57,093 nt of DNA from NCBI GenBank assembly GCA_026390345.1, contig JAPLGD010000062.1, forward strand, positions 1 through 57,093, given 5' to 3'. A program made the translations under genes and the position numbers. The DNA is from Candidatus Bipolaricaulota bacterium (lineage in GTDB: Bacteria > Bipolaricaulota > Bipolaricaulia > UBA7950 > UBA9294). The number at the start of each line of letters is the position of its first letter. Positions within the stretch are counted from its first letter, which is position 1. This document shows positions 16,105 through 25,245 of this stretch, in pieces. The notes under the pieces are model-generated. The model was not told the DNA's origin. It was given only the letters and a program-made list of their open reading frames with translations, and did not search any database.

Positions 16105-16867
16105 CGTACCGCTGCAGGGGAACGAGATCTTGGGCCGCGTCCTTGAGAGGATCGACGCTTCGGAGGTTGTTCAGGCGTACTGGGCTGCTTCGAACATCAC
16201 GGCCATCGAACGACTGCGAATCAACGATCACGGCCCGGTGCACATCCGGATCATGACGAACATCGCGCTCAAACTGCTTCGGCTCCTCGTTGCCGCGCAG
16301 ATCACGCCGAACGCGGTCAAGGACCACGACCTGCGCCCCGAGGACGCGGAGGTGGTCGTCGTGCTCGCCGCGGCGCTCCACGACGTGGGCCACGCCATCC
16401 ATCGTCTCAACCACGAGCAGCTCTCGCTCATTCTCGCCGCTCCCCTCATCGACGAGTTCCTCGCTGACCTCTACGATGTGCGGACGGCGACGACGCTCAA
16501 GGGGGAGGTGCTGCACGCCATCCTCACGCACCAGCGTGACATCGAACCGCTGACGATCGAGGCCGGCGTCGTGAAGGTCGCCGACGCGCTCGACATGGAG
16601 TCGGGCCGGGCACGGATTCCGTTCTCCACGGGTGGCCCGACGATTCACTCCGTCTCCGCCATGGCGATCCGCAAGGTCCGGCTTTCAGCCGGCGAAACGC
16701 GACCGATCAAGATCGCGATCGAGATGTCGAATTCCGCGGGGATCTTCCAGGTCGACAACCTCCTCGGCGAGAAGCTGAAGCACTCGACCATCGCCCCGTA
16801 CGTCGAGGTCGTCGCCGAAGTCTCTGGGGAAGAGAAGAGCATCGTCCAGCGCTACTCGATCGAGTAA
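16094..16867 (+). CDS. HD-domain phosphohydrolase
   Basis: A 257-residue HD-superfamily protein. The metal ligands are His in INDHGPVH (residue ~50), the HD pair in ALHDVGHA (~93) and Asp in VADALD (~162). The C-terminal ~80 residues are a beta-rich domain of unknown function. Similar proteins are widespread and uncharacterised; nucleotide or cyclic-nucleotide hydrolysis is the general expectation. GGGGAGGACG lies just before ATG 16094. It overlaps the HTH/coiled-coil gene, suggesting a regulator-enzyme pair. Confidence 0.8.
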   Translation: MSLNVPLQGNEILGRVLERIDASEVVQAYWAASNITAIERLRINDHGPVHIRIMTNIALKLLRLLVAAQITPNAVKDHDLRPEDAEVVVVLAAALHDVGHAIHRLNHEQLSLILAAPLIDEFLADLYDVRTATTLKGEVLHAILTHQRDIEPLTIEAGVVKVADALDMESGRARIPFSTGGPTIHSVSAMAIRKVRLSAGETRPIKIAIEMSNSAGIFQVDNLLGEKLKHSTIAPYVEVVAEVSGEEKSIVQRYSIE

Positions 16868-17001
16868 AACGGCCCGCAAATCGCCTCGCGCCGCTCAGCC
16901 CACCCCTGGAAGGGGTTCGCCGACCCTCCGGGGATTCCATCGCTGGCCCGTCCGGCCTCCCTAGGTCCGCGATATCCCGTTTCCGTCTGCGTTTCAGACG
17001 T

Positions 17002-17033
17002 TGTCGCAACAAAAGAGCCCTTTTGTTGCGACA
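17002..17033. repeat. Perfect 14-bp inverted repeat upstream of the recombinase
   Basis: Arms TGTCGCAACAAAAG (17002-17015) and CTTTTGTTGCGACA (17020-17033) flank a 4-nt centre, AGCC. It lies about 70 nt upstream of the tyrosine recombinase start and 135 nt after the HD gene. It has A/T-rich inner halves unlike the surrounding GC-rich DNA. It could terminate the HD transcript, though the run after the stem is not T-rich. It could also be a recombinase core site. Confidence 0.7.
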
Positions 17034-17105
17034 GTTGTCCCGCCTTGCCGGCCGTGGCGCGGCTACGGTTCACCCGCCGAGGTTCACTCGGGAGGAAGCC
17101 AGACC

Positions 17106-17723
17106 ATGCCACTCGAGATCACCTACGAGGACTTCATGAGCCCCGAGCAGGTTCGGGCACTCAAGGACTACTGCCGCCAGCGAGCCGAGAGCTCCTCGAC
17201 GGACGGCCGAGAGAACCCGGTCCGCGACTGGGCCATCCTCCACGTGGCCCTCGACTCCGGCCTGCGGGTGTCCGAGATCTGTGCCCTCGAGCTCCGCGAC
17301 GTCCTCCTGGACCCTCTCCACGCGGCGCTCATTGTCCGCGACGGCAAGGGCGGAAAGAAGCGAGGCGTCAAGATGGGGACGGCGCTTCGCGATCACCTCG
17401 CCCAGTTCATGGCGTGGAAGGCCGGAGTTGGCGAACCCACCTTGAACCCCTCTCCGCTCTTCGTCTCCGCTCGCGGCGGTGCCCTGACGCGCACCGCCGT
17501 CTACCGGATCTTCCGCGGCTGCGCCGACGACGCAGGGATTCCGGACCGCTTCTCGATCCACTCGTGTCGGCATACGTACGCGTCGATGTTGTACCGCGCG
17601 TCGAGCTTCAACCTCCGCCTCGTCCAGAAACAGCTCGGACATCGATCCATCCAAACAACTCAAATCTACGCCGACGTTCTCAACGAGGACGCCCTTGTCG
17701 CGGTGGAGAACCTTCCGCAGTAG
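17106..17723 (+). CDS. Tyrosine recombinase, catalytic core only
   Basis: A 205-residue integrase-family recombinase. The full catalytic set is present: Arg in SGLRVSE, Lys in GKGGKKR, HSCRHTY (H-x-x-R), His in LGHRSI and Tyr in TTQIYADV. It lacks the N-terminal SAM-like core-binding domain of XerC/XerD (about 90 residues), having only some 30 residues before the catalytic domain. GGGAGGA lies 9 nt before ATG 17106; a longer TTG-start frame would read through the palindrome at 17002-17033 and is less likely. The context shows no phage genes or att repeats, so it is a solitary recombinase. Confidence 0.85.
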   Translation: MPLEITYEDFMSPEQVRALKDYCRQRAESSSTDGRENPVRDWAILHVALDSGLRVSEICALELRDVLLDPLHAALIVRDGKGGKKRGVKMGTALRDHLAQFMAWKAGVGEPTLNPSPLFVSARGGALTRTAVYRIFRGCADDAGIPDRFSIHSCRHTYASMLYRASSFNLRLVQKQLGHRSIQTTQIYADVLNEDALVAVENLPQ

Positions 17724-17805
17724 AGAAGGGCACAACCGCCGTCTGTTGTAACCCCGCCACCCGTGCCGGATAATACGTCGGTCCCCTCTCGCCGTCGGAT
17801 GACCT

Positions 17806-19533
17806 ATGATGAGAGCGGTGAGAGGTATGAGGTTTTCTCGTGTCTTGAAGCGAGCAGTGCAGGTAGCTGCGCTTCTTTCGCTTCTTTTTTCTCTTGCGAT
17901 CCCCGCCGTGGCCGCGGTCACGCTCAAGTCGCAGTTCGGCTTTGACGGCCAGCTGATTCGCTTTCGCTATGCACCCGTGCGCGTCGAAGTGGCCGGGCTC
18001 ACGGCACCCGTCGAAGGCCACATCGTGGTCAAGCAGTTCGTCGGTTCCGACCCGTCGAACCCGGTCCCTGTCTCACATGAGATCGCCCGCGGTCGCTTGG
18101 AGAACGGCATCTACCAAGCCGCACTCCCGGCCTACGACCTCCTGCTCCCTCTGCTCGTCCAACTCCTCGGCCCCGACGGCGAGGTCCTCGCATCCACGAC
18201 GGAGAGTGTCCGCCAGGCCGTTCGCGGCCTTCCCTTCATCGTGGTGGCCGGCGATTCCCGGTCGCTCGGCGGGACCGAGTCCATCGTCTCTGCGTCCGAG
18301 CTCCCGTCCGATTGGTGGGCCTACGAGCCCGTCCAAAGCCTCTGGCTCACGGAGCCGCTTCTCGATCAGGCCGTGTGGGAGGCTCTGGGTGAGTGGGTGG
18401 CCGCCGGCGGTTCGCTCGTGCTCTTCTCCGGCTCGGACTTCTACCAATGGGACTGCCCCGCCGCCCGCGCCCTTCTTCCCCTCTCCGCTCCGACGCTACG
18501 CGAGTTCGCGCCCGGAGCGTTTCTCCTCACGGGCACGCCACGCACGGGCGCCCAAGTTCTCCTCAGCAAAGATGCCGAGCCCTTGCTCGTGCGGATCCAG
18601 CACGGCGCGGGCCACGTCTCCCTCGTCACCACACGACTCCGAGACGTGACGGACGCTGATCTTCAACGGATCGCCGCCCGCATCCCCGCCGCGCGCCGCC
18701 TCGTCGCCGTCGACCACCTCACCCAGGAGGCGCTGAACAACACCCGCGTCGTCCGCCCCCTCTATGCGTTCGCGCCAGTCGTGGTCGTGGCCGTCATTCT
18801 CGGCTTCGTCGCCTTCCACCGCAGAGCGTCACGCAAGTCGTTCGCTGCGCCGTGCGCCCTCTTCCTGGCGGCGGTCGCCGCCGTGACGGTTGCGTCAGGT
18901 TTCTATGTAAACCGAGTCGGAAGCATCGCCTATAACTATTGCATTACTACGTCCTTTGCAGTTCAGACGTCGTTCACAGCGATCTGTGATTCGTACGCTT
19001 TCTTCTCCCTCGGGTCCACGTCGGTCTCGATCGACCACGACAAGCGCCACTTCCCGATTCAGGCTGATGTGTGGGTTACGACGCGGAGTCTGTACGCGCT
19101 CGACAGCGCCCTGACCCAGACGACGTTGGCGCTTCCTGCGCGCACGCGCCGCTTCGTGCGCGCGTGCGGAACGGAGGGAGCGAACTGGCGCCTCCTCGTA
19201 ACGGAGGACGACCGCACCTTCCGAATCGAGAATCCGGAAGCCCGAGGGGCGCAGGCCGCTCTCCTCTTCCTGGACGGACTGTTCTACGAAGTCCCCCTCG
19301 TCGACGGAAGACCTCGCGAGGCGTTCGCTTTCGTCGACCTGCACCACGTGAACGCGTCGTTGATGACCGAGCAGGAGTTCCTCTTGTACACGAGCTGCGC
19401 CGACTGGCTGGCGACGTCCGCGGGGACGTGGCTTCTGACCTACGAGGAGTCGTCCGAAGTCACTTCGGGTGAGGAGATCCCCGAGAAAGTGAGCCTCGTC
19501 CGGATCGAGATCGCTGAAGGAGAACGAACGTGA
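17806..19533 (+). CDS. Membrane-anchored protein with GATase-like domain, first gene of the MoxR/vWA locus
   Basis: A 575-residue protein. Residues ~15-38 are a signal peptide. Residues ~40-310 are periplasmic with a DUF4350/GATase-like segment (WEALGEWVAAGGSLVLFSGSD). Two hydrophobic helices follow at ~325-345 and ~355-375, then ~200 residues of beta-rich domain. No enzyme residues are obvious. Its gene is followed by a membrane protein, a Pro-rich membrane protein, MoxR, DUF58 and two vWA proteins, all overlapping, which suggests one membrane complex. The start at 17806 is uncertain: ATG codons also occur at 17809 and 17827. Confidence 0.7.
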   Translation: MMRAVRGMRFSRVLKRAVQVAALLSLLFSLAIPAVAAVTLKSQFGFDGQLIRFRYAPVRVEVAGLTAPVEGHIVVKQFVGSDPSNPVPVSHEIARGRLENGIYQAALPAYDLLLPLLVQLLGPDGEVLASTTESVRQAVRGLPFIVVAGDSRSLGGTESIVSASELPSDWWAYEPVQSLWLTEPLLDQAVWEALGEWVAAGGSLVLFSGSDFYQWDCPAARALLPLSAPTLREFAPGAFLLTGTPRTGAQVLLSKDAEPLLVRIQHGAGHVSLVTTRLRDVTDADLQRIAARIPAARRLVAVDHLTQEALNNTRVVRPLYAFAPVVVVAVILGFVAFHRRASRKSFAAPCALFLAAVAAVTVASGFYVNRVGSIAYNYCITTSFAVQTSFTAICDSYAFFSLGSTSVSIDHDKRHFPIQADVWVTTRSLYALDSALTQTTLALPARTRRFVRACGTEGANWRLLVTEDDRTFRIENPEARGAQAALLFLDGLFYEVPLVDGRPREAFAFVDLHHVNASLMTEQEFLLYTSCADWLATSAGTWLLTYEESSEVTSGEEIPEKVSLVRIEIAEGERT

Positions 19534-20213
19534 AGACCCACGACCTCTTCTTCGGCCGAGGCGGATACGCCGCGACGCTCGTCCTTCTGATCGGCGCCGG
19601 GCTGGCCCTCGTCTTGTCCATGCCGTGGGCGGGACGCGTCGCTGACTTCTTCCTGTTCCCTTGGAGTCCCACTCCGGCCGCGTTCTTCTTCACCCTCGCG
19701 GCGCTCGGCGCCGTCCACGCGATGAACCGCGGCGCCGCCGTCGAGCCGCTTCCTCGGACCCGACGTAGGCAGCTACTCTCCCTGCCCCTGCAAGTGAGCT
19801 TCGTCCAAGCCCTTGTTCTTCCCAACGTTGCGATCTGCACAGTCCTTCTTCCCGCCCGCCACGCGGGCCTGCTGTGGATGGCCTGGGGATACCTCGGCCT
19901 GGTCAACGTCGCTCTCGGCGTCATCTCGTTCCGCATCAGCGCCCGCTGCTTCCACCGCGCCCGCCATCCTTTCTTCCCGCTGCTCTTCGCGGCGTGCGCG
20001 TACAACCTCCTTCCCCTCCTCTTCCAGTTCGCCCCCGGTCCGGTCCAGATGGCCGCGCTCGTGAGCCCGGCCGCCGCCCTGTGGACCATGCTCGCTGGGG
20101 ACGAGACGTGGGGCGCGCTCCTCTTCTCCTTCCTCGTTCCGTTCGCCCTCGGTCTCGTCCTCTTTGTTCTCACACGGCGCCGCATCTCCGAGGAGGGGCA
20201 TGCTCTCCGCTAA
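19530..20213 (+). CDS. Integral membrane protein of the MoxR locus
   Basis: A 227-residue protein with about six hydrophobic helices (around residues 15-35, 45-62, 85-105, 110-135, 150-165 and 198-218) and basic loops such as RTRRR. No family recognised. ATG 19530 overlaps the previous stop by 4 nt and has GAAGGAG upstream. Likely a membrane anchor or transport-like component of the complex. Confidence 0.7.
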   Translation: MKTHDLFFGRGGYAATLVLLIGAGLALVLSMPWAGRVADFFLFPWSPTPAAFFFTLAALGAVHAMNRGAAVEPLPRTRRRQLLSLPLQVSFVQALVLPNVAICTVLLPARHAGLLWMAWGYLGLVNVALGVISFRISARCFHRARHPFFPLLFAACAYNLLPLLFQFAPGPVQMAALVSPAAALWTMLAGDETWGALLFSFLVPFALGLVLFVLTRRRISEEGHALR

Positions 20214-21585
20214 CCTCTTTGCCCAACTCGAGCGGCGCGCCCGGAGGGTCCGCGGAGCATCGTGGGCCGCGAAAGCGTGGGCCGTCACGGCGATCACGAC
20301 GGTCCTCGCAGTCCTTGCCGCGACGCTCGGGGCACCCGCCTTGACGTCGCTTGCCCGGACGGCGCTCGGTGCCGTGCCTGCGGCGGCGGCCGTCGTGGGC
20401 TACGTCCTGGGCCGCTGGCCCCGCCCACAACTCCCCGGACTTCTGCTCGCCGTGGACGAGCGCCTGGGGCTCGAGGCGCGCCTGAGCGCGCTCTACGAGC
20501 TCGCGCGGCACCCCGGCCCCACCGCCTTCGCGGCACGGATCGCTGCGGACGTGGAGCGCCTCGCTCCGCGGTGGAGGAACGGCATCCCCGTCGGTCGCCG
20601 GCCGCTCGCCATGGCGCTTACCGGCGCAGCCCTCCTGGCCGCCGGATTCGGCCTCATTCCCTTGCTCGGCAGCCCGGCGGCACCGGCCGCCGCTGCCGCC
20701 GCATCCCAACCCACGGACTCCGCATCCCCGCCCGCCACCGCACAGGTGAGCGGCGCCGCCCCGCAACCCCAAGAGGCGCCGACCGCAGGCGAAAGCCAGC
20801 CATCCTCTCGCGCAACGGCGCTCCCCGCGCGCTCGACCACTCTCCGGGACATCCTCGCGGAATTGCGGCCGTTGGGCGGTGCGTCCGGTTCTCCGTCGGC
20901 AAGCGGGTCGGAAAGTGAGGGTCGGAACGCCGACCTGCGTCGTGACCTCGAGCGGCTGAGCGAACGGCTTGACCGCGCTCCGAGCCCCCTCGACGAGGCC
21001 GAGAAGGAGACCCTGCGGAGCTACGTGGCCGAGAAGTCACCCGAGCGTCGATCGGAGGTCGACGACGCCGTGGCCGCCTCGAATCTCGACGAGCTTCGGC
21101 AGACGATCACCCAGCTCCTCGCAGAAACAGCGCCGGGAGAAGAGGCCGAGAGTAGCGCCGCAATCTCGCACCTCGCGCCTGAGGCGAGCCCACAGGACGC
21201 GACCCAAGAGACCCCGCCCCCTACGTCGCCGCCCACCGGTCCCACGGCTCCCAGCTCGGACCGGACCGGAGCGGGAACGCTGGGAGACGGCTCGACCTCG
21301 GGCCCGGAGTCGGCGTCCTCGGAACCCCCGCCGGTCTTTGAGAGTTCCAAGGTCCGCGTCTTGCCGGTCTCGCCGCCCTCCGTCCTCGGCGCGAGCGGCG
21401 CGTACTCCGAGTACCTCACGGTCGGTGTCCCGGTCGAGACCCCGCAGTCAGGAGAGACGGCGGCGGGAGATGTGGCCTTCAACTTCAATCGGATCGACTC
21501 CGTCCTCTCGGGGCGCAACGTCCCGGATGGCGCTGTCGACACCATTCGCACGTACTTCGAACGAATCACGAAGGAGAACCCATGA
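20200..21585 (+). CDS. Two-helix membrane protein with long Pro/Ser-rich acidic region
   Basis: A 461-residue protein. Two hydrophobic segments lie in residues ~27-75 and another at ~130-150. A low-complexity linker rich in Ala, Pro, Ser and Glu follows, then a helical stretch (LRRDLERLSERLDR, EKETLRSYVAEK) and a short C-terminal domain (~400-461). This layout resembles the uncharacterised membrane proteins that often precede MoxR in such loci. AGGAGG is 3 nt from ATG 20200; the frame upstream to 20164 is rejected. Confidence 0.65.
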   Translation: MLSANLFAQLERRARRVRGASWAAKAWAVTAITTVLAVLAATLGAPALTSLARTALGAVPAAAAVVGYVLGRWPRPQLPGLLLAVDERLGLEARLSALYELARHPGPTAFAARIAADVERLAPRWRNGIPVGRRPLAMALTGAALLAAGFGLIPLLGSPAAPAAAAAASQPTDSASPPATAQVSGAAPQPQEAPTAGESQPSSRATALPARSTTLRDILAELRPLGGASGSPSASGSESEGRNADLRRDLERLSERLDRAPSPLDEAEKETLRSYVAEKSPERRSEVDDAVAASNLDELRQTITQLLAETAPGEEAESSAAISHLAPEASPQDATQETPPPTSPPTGPTAPSSDRTGAGTLGDGSTSGPESASSEPPPVFESSKVRVLPVSPPSVLGASGAYSEYLTVGVPVETPQSGETAAGDVAFNFNRIDSVLSGRNVPDGAVDTIRTYFERITKENP

Positions 21586-22565
21586 CGACGGAAGTGAGAC
21601 TCGAGGAGGCGCAGAAGACGTTCGAGCGTCTCGAGCGAGCGGTCGCGAAGGTCATCGTCGGACAAGAGCCCGTCGTGCGGTCGACGCTCATTGGGCTCCT
21701 GTGCCGCGGAAACGTGCTCTTGGAGGGAGTCCCGGGGTTGGGCAAGACCCTTCTTGTTCGAACTCTTGCGCACGCGCTCGGGCTGCGGTTCTCGCGGATT
21801 CAGTTCACCCCCGACCTGATGCCCGCCGACATCCTGGGCACGAACATCATCGGGGAGTCGGGAGGGGCGAGGCGTTTCGAGTTCTCCCGCGGACCGATCT
21901 TCGCTCACATCGTCCTCGCCGATGAGATCAACCGCGCCACACCGAAGACCCAGTCCGCACTTCTCGAGGCCATGGAGGAGCGAACCGTGTCGGTGGGGGG
22001 CACAACCTATCCCCTGGACGAGCCGTTCATCGTCCTCGCGACCCAGAACCCCATCGAGATGCAGGGGACGTACCCCCTCCCCGAGGCCCAGGTCGACCGA
22101 TTCCTGCTCAAGGTCAACGTTCCCTTCCCGTCACTTGACGAGCTCGTTCGCATCACGACGCTGAACACCGAATCGTCGACCATCGTGTTCCCGTCCGCCG
22201 TCGCGTCGGCGGACGACGTTCTGGCCGCCCGGACGGTGGTCCACCAGATCCCGATCGCCGAGGGGTTGAGGCAGTTCGCCGGGCGCCTCGTCCTCGCTAC
22301 GCACCCCGACAGTGCCGACGCGCCCGAAACAGTCCGCAACTACGTGGAGTACGGTGCGAGTCCCCGCGCCGCTATCGCCCTGATTCGGGCTGCGAAGGCC
22401 CACGCATTCCTCTCCGGCCAGGTCCACGTCCGCCCCGGCGACCTCGAGGCCATGTTCCTCCCCGCGCTCCAGCATCGGATCATCCTGAACTTCCGAGGGG
22501 AAGCGGAAGGGGTCACGCCGTCGGGCATCCTCGCCGAGGTCTGGCGGAAGGTGCCGGTGGCCTGA
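21582..22565 (+). CDS. moxR: MoxR-family AAA+ ATPase
   Basis: A 327-residue AAA+ ATPase of the MoxR/RavA group. Walker A GVPGLGKT (~residue 50), Walker B IVLADEINRA (~110), sensor 1 LATQNP (~152) and the PLPEAQVDRF segment are all intact. MoxR proteins act as chaperones that insert metals or remodel vWA-domain partners. Here it is followed directly by three vWA proteins, its usual partners. ATGA overlap with the preceding gene and 1-nt overlap with DUF58. Confidence 0.93.
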   Translation: MTTEVRLEEAQKTFERLERAVAKVIVGQEPVVRSTLIGLLCRGNVLLEGVPGLGKTLLVRTLAHALGLRFSRIQFTPDLMPADILGTNIIGESGGARRFEFSRGPIFAHIVLADEINRATPKTQSALLEAMEERTVSVGGTTYPLDEPFIVLATQNPIEMQGTYPLPEAQVDRFLLKVNVPFPSLDELVRITTLNTESSTIVFPSAVASADDVLAARTVVHQIPIAEGLRQFAGRLVLATHPDSADAPETVRNYVEYGASPRAAIALIRAAKAHAFLSGQVHVRPGDLEAMFLPALQHRIILNFRGEAEGVTPSGILAEVWRKVPVA

Positions 22566-23443
22566 TGCAGCAGCTGATCGAAGGCGGATTCCTCGAGCGG
22601 TGGGCGAACCTCCGGTTCGCCTCGAGGCGCCGCCAGGCCGGCCGCTTCACGGGATCGCACGCCTCGCCGCGTGCGGGGATGAGCATTGAGTTCGCCGACT
22701 ACCGCGAGTACGTCCCCGGCGACGACTTCCGCTACGTGGACTGGAACCTGTACGGCCGACTCGATCGCCTCCTCGTCAAGACGTTCGTCCAAGAGGTCGA
22801 TGTCCCCGTCTACTTCCTCCTCGACGTGAGCGGATCGATGCGCCTCGGAATCCCGCAGAAGGCGCACTACGGAGCGCAGCTCGTGCTGGCCCTGTCGTAC
22901 TTGGCGCTACGCAGTCTGGACCGAGCCGGAGTCTTCCCTTTCTCGGATCGTCCGCTCGACTCCGCACCTCCGCGGCAGGGAATGACCCAGTTCAGCGCGA
23001 TCCTCCGTCTGCTCTCGGCCATCGACCCCGACGGACGCACATCGATCTCCGAGGGCGTCGCCGGATTCCTATCGCACACGCGGGAAACTGGACTCGTCGT
23101 TCTCGTGAGCGACTTCCTTTCTGCCGACGACCTCCGGGATCCGCTCGCCCGCCTCCACCATCGCGGCGACGAGGTTATCGCCATCCAGGTTCTCGACCGG
23201 GAGGACATCGACCCCTCCATCACCGGACAGGTCCACTTCGTGGACGTCGAGACCTCGGATCGGGTCAACCTTGCCGTCGGTTCGAGCACACTGGATGCCT
23301 ACCGAAAGCGGTTCGAGGGCTTCCAGGCATCCCTGCGGAACGCCTTCCTCCAGCGGGGAATCCCCCTGTTCGTTGCTCCCACGGACAGGCCGCTCGAGGC
23401 GCTGATTCACCAGGATCTGCGTGCGGGAGGCATTCTCGAATGA
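22565..23443 (+). CDS. DUF58-family protein with vWA domain
   Basis: A 292-residue soluble protein. The N-terminal DUF58 signature is GMSIEFADYREYVPGDDFRYVDW (residues ~38-60, given here in part), followed by the vWA MIDAS start LLDVSGSMRLG near residue 90. The later Thr and Asp (SDF) of the metal site are present. DUF58 proteins are standard MoxR partners that bind a divalent metal and probably a membrane client. Start shares one base with the moxR stop. Confidence 0.88.
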   Translation: MQQLIEGGFLERWANLRFASRRRQAGRFTGSHASPRAGMSIEFADYREYVPGDDFRYVDWNLYGRLDRLLVKTFVQEVDVPVYFLLDVSGSMRLGIPQKAHYGAQLVLALSYLALRSLDRAGVFPFSDRPLDSAPPRQGMTQFSAILRLLSAIDPDGRTSISEGVAGFLSHTRETGLVVLVSDFLSADDLRDPLARLHHRGDEVIAIQVLDREDIDPSITGQVHFVDVETSDRVNLAVGSSTLDAYRKRFEGFQASLRNAFLQRGIPLFVAPTDRPLEALIHQDLRAGGILE

Positions 23444-25245
23444 CCTTCGCCCATCCGGCGGCTTTCGCACTCCTCTCGGCTTGGCTGCTCGTCGTCTTTC
23501 TTGCGGTCCTCCAGACCCGACAGCGCCGCCGTGAAGTCGGAGCTCTGTTCCTCTGGCAGGACCTCCACGGCTCCCCCACCGCGCGGACACGGAACCTCCG
23601 ATTCCTCCTTGATCCGCTTCTCCTTCTCCGACTTGCGTGTGTCCTGGCCTTCGCGCTCGCACTGGCGCAGCCGGAGTGGGTGGTCCGCCGCCCCAGCTTG
23701 GGCAGCCTCGCCGTGGTGATCGACGGCAGCGCCAGCATGCGGACGACCACGGACGGCGGGCGACCCCGCTACGCCGACGCCGTGGACCGCGCGCTCGAAC
23801 TCCTGGCCGACACGTACGCCCGGTCCGTGGCCGTCGTCCAGTGGACCAGCGCGCCCGTCGTCCTCGCCGCCGGCGGGTCGACCCTCACGCAGGGGCGATC
23901 CGCCCTGCGCGCGTCCACTGCAACCTGGCTCGGGGATGGCACGGGCGCCGACCTCGCACGCACCCTCTCCGCGGTCGGCGGACCCACGCGCTTCGAGCGA
24001 ATCGTCGTCCTCACCGACCATCCAATCGAGTCGCCGCCGTTTCCGGTAGAGACCGCCCTGGTCTCCGGGGGAGAGAATGTTGCCATCACGGCGTTCACCG
24101 TCCGCCCAAACGTCGACGGCACCGGAGTGAGCGCCTTCGTCGAACTGCGAAACGACACGGGGGACTTCCAGGATGCGAGACTCCAGGTCGGAGACGAGTT
24201 CCGCAAGACCAGCCTCGATGCGTTCCTCGAGCCCGGCGAGACGGCTCCCTATGTCGTCCCGTTCCCCGGATCGCGGGGATCCCGTTTCACGGCCGCCCTT
24301 GACGTACCCGATGACTACTCCGGCGACAACGTCCGGTACTTCTCGCTCGAGCGCTCGATCGTCCTCCGCGTCCGCTGGCTCGGCGCCGAGAGTCGATTCC
24401 TGTCCGCCGCACTCGAGTCCGTGCTTCCGGTCGTGCGGGTCGAAGGCGACGAACCGGCGGATCTCACCGTCGCCTACGACACGACGTTACCCGCGCTTCC
24501 GCCAGGACATGCGCTGCTCGTCCACTCGAGCGTCGAGGGAGTCGTGACGCTCGACGCCGCAGGGTCGTCCCGCGGCACGGCAGCCGCGTGGACCCCCGAT
24601 CACCCGCTTCTCGCCGGCGTTCGGGCCGAGGACATCTTCGCCGAGCGTATGCCGACCGTCACCCTCTCGGTTCCGGCGAATACGATTCTCGGCATCGGCA
24701 CCACACCGCTTCTGTTCGAGATCCCCGACCCCGATCGATCGATTCTCGCCCTCACCGCCGATCTGTTGGCCACGAATCTTCCGATCACCGTCGACTTCCC
24801 TCTCCTAATCCGAACCTTCGTCTCGTCCCTCGTTCGGACTGAGACCGGCCTGGTTCCCGAGTGGGTTCACGTCGGCGACCCCGTGCCCCTCGATCGCGCG
24901 GGGACGGCGGCGAACGTTCTCGACCCCAACGGCCAGCCTATTCCTCTCGCCGCCGGGCAACGCGCGTTCCTTCCCGACGCACCCGGGGAGTACACCCTGG
25001 TCGTCGGTGAGGACCGCTATCCCGTCTCGGTGAACGTAGAGCCGAGCGAGTCCCTCCCCGCGATCGACGGGTCCGCTTCACTGACCGGCGCTCCCCTCAC
25101 GGCGTCACCCCGGAAATCCTCCGCCGCTGCGGCACGCCAGACCGCGGCATTGTGGCCGGCTCTCGCCGGGATCGTGTGCGTTCTTCTGGTGCTCGAGCTC
25201 GCCCTGACGCGTCGAAGGGCTCAGAGATCCGGGAGGTCCGCGTGA
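23440..25245 (+). CDS. BatA-like membrane protein with vWA domain
   Basis: A 601-residue protein. Two N-terminal membrane helices (residues 6-25 and 50-75) form the BatA/aerotolerance-type N-terminal domain. A vWA domain begins VVIDGSASMR near residue 92, with DxSxS intact. A CARDB-like domain (~205-290) and a C-terminal helix (~565-585) follow. It is thought to present the vWA domain to the cytoplasm or periplasm as part of a Bat-type complex. The 4-nt overlaps on both sides indicate coupled synthesis. Confidence 0.82.
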   Translation: MTFAHPAAFALLSAWLLVVFLAVLQTRQRRREVGALFLWQDLHGSPTARTRNLRFLLDPLLLLRLACVLAFALALAQPEWVVRRPSLGSLAVVIDGSASMRTTTDGGRPRYADAVDRALELLADTYARSVAVVQWTSAPVVLAAGGSTLTQGRSALRASTATWLGDGTGADLARTLSAVGGPTRFERIVVLTDHPIESPPFPVETALVSGGENVAITAFTVRPNVDGTGVSAFVELRNDTGDFQDARLQVGDEFRKTSLDAFLEPGETAPYVVPFPGSRGSRFTAALDVPDDYSGDNVRYFSLERSIVLRVRWLGAESRFLSAALESVLPVVRVEGDEPADLTVAYDTTLPALPPGHALLVHSSVEGVVTLDAAGSSRGTAAAWTPDHPLLAGVRAEDIFAERMPTVTLSVPANTILGIGTTPLLFEIPDPDRSILALTADLLATNLPITVDFPLLIRTFVSSLVRTETGLVPEWVHVGDPVPLDRAGTAANVLDPNGQPIPLAAGQRAFLPDAPGEYTLVVGEDRYPVSVNVEPSESLPAIDGSASLTGAPLTASPRKSSAAAARQTAALWPALAGIVCVLLVLELALTRRRAQRSGRSA

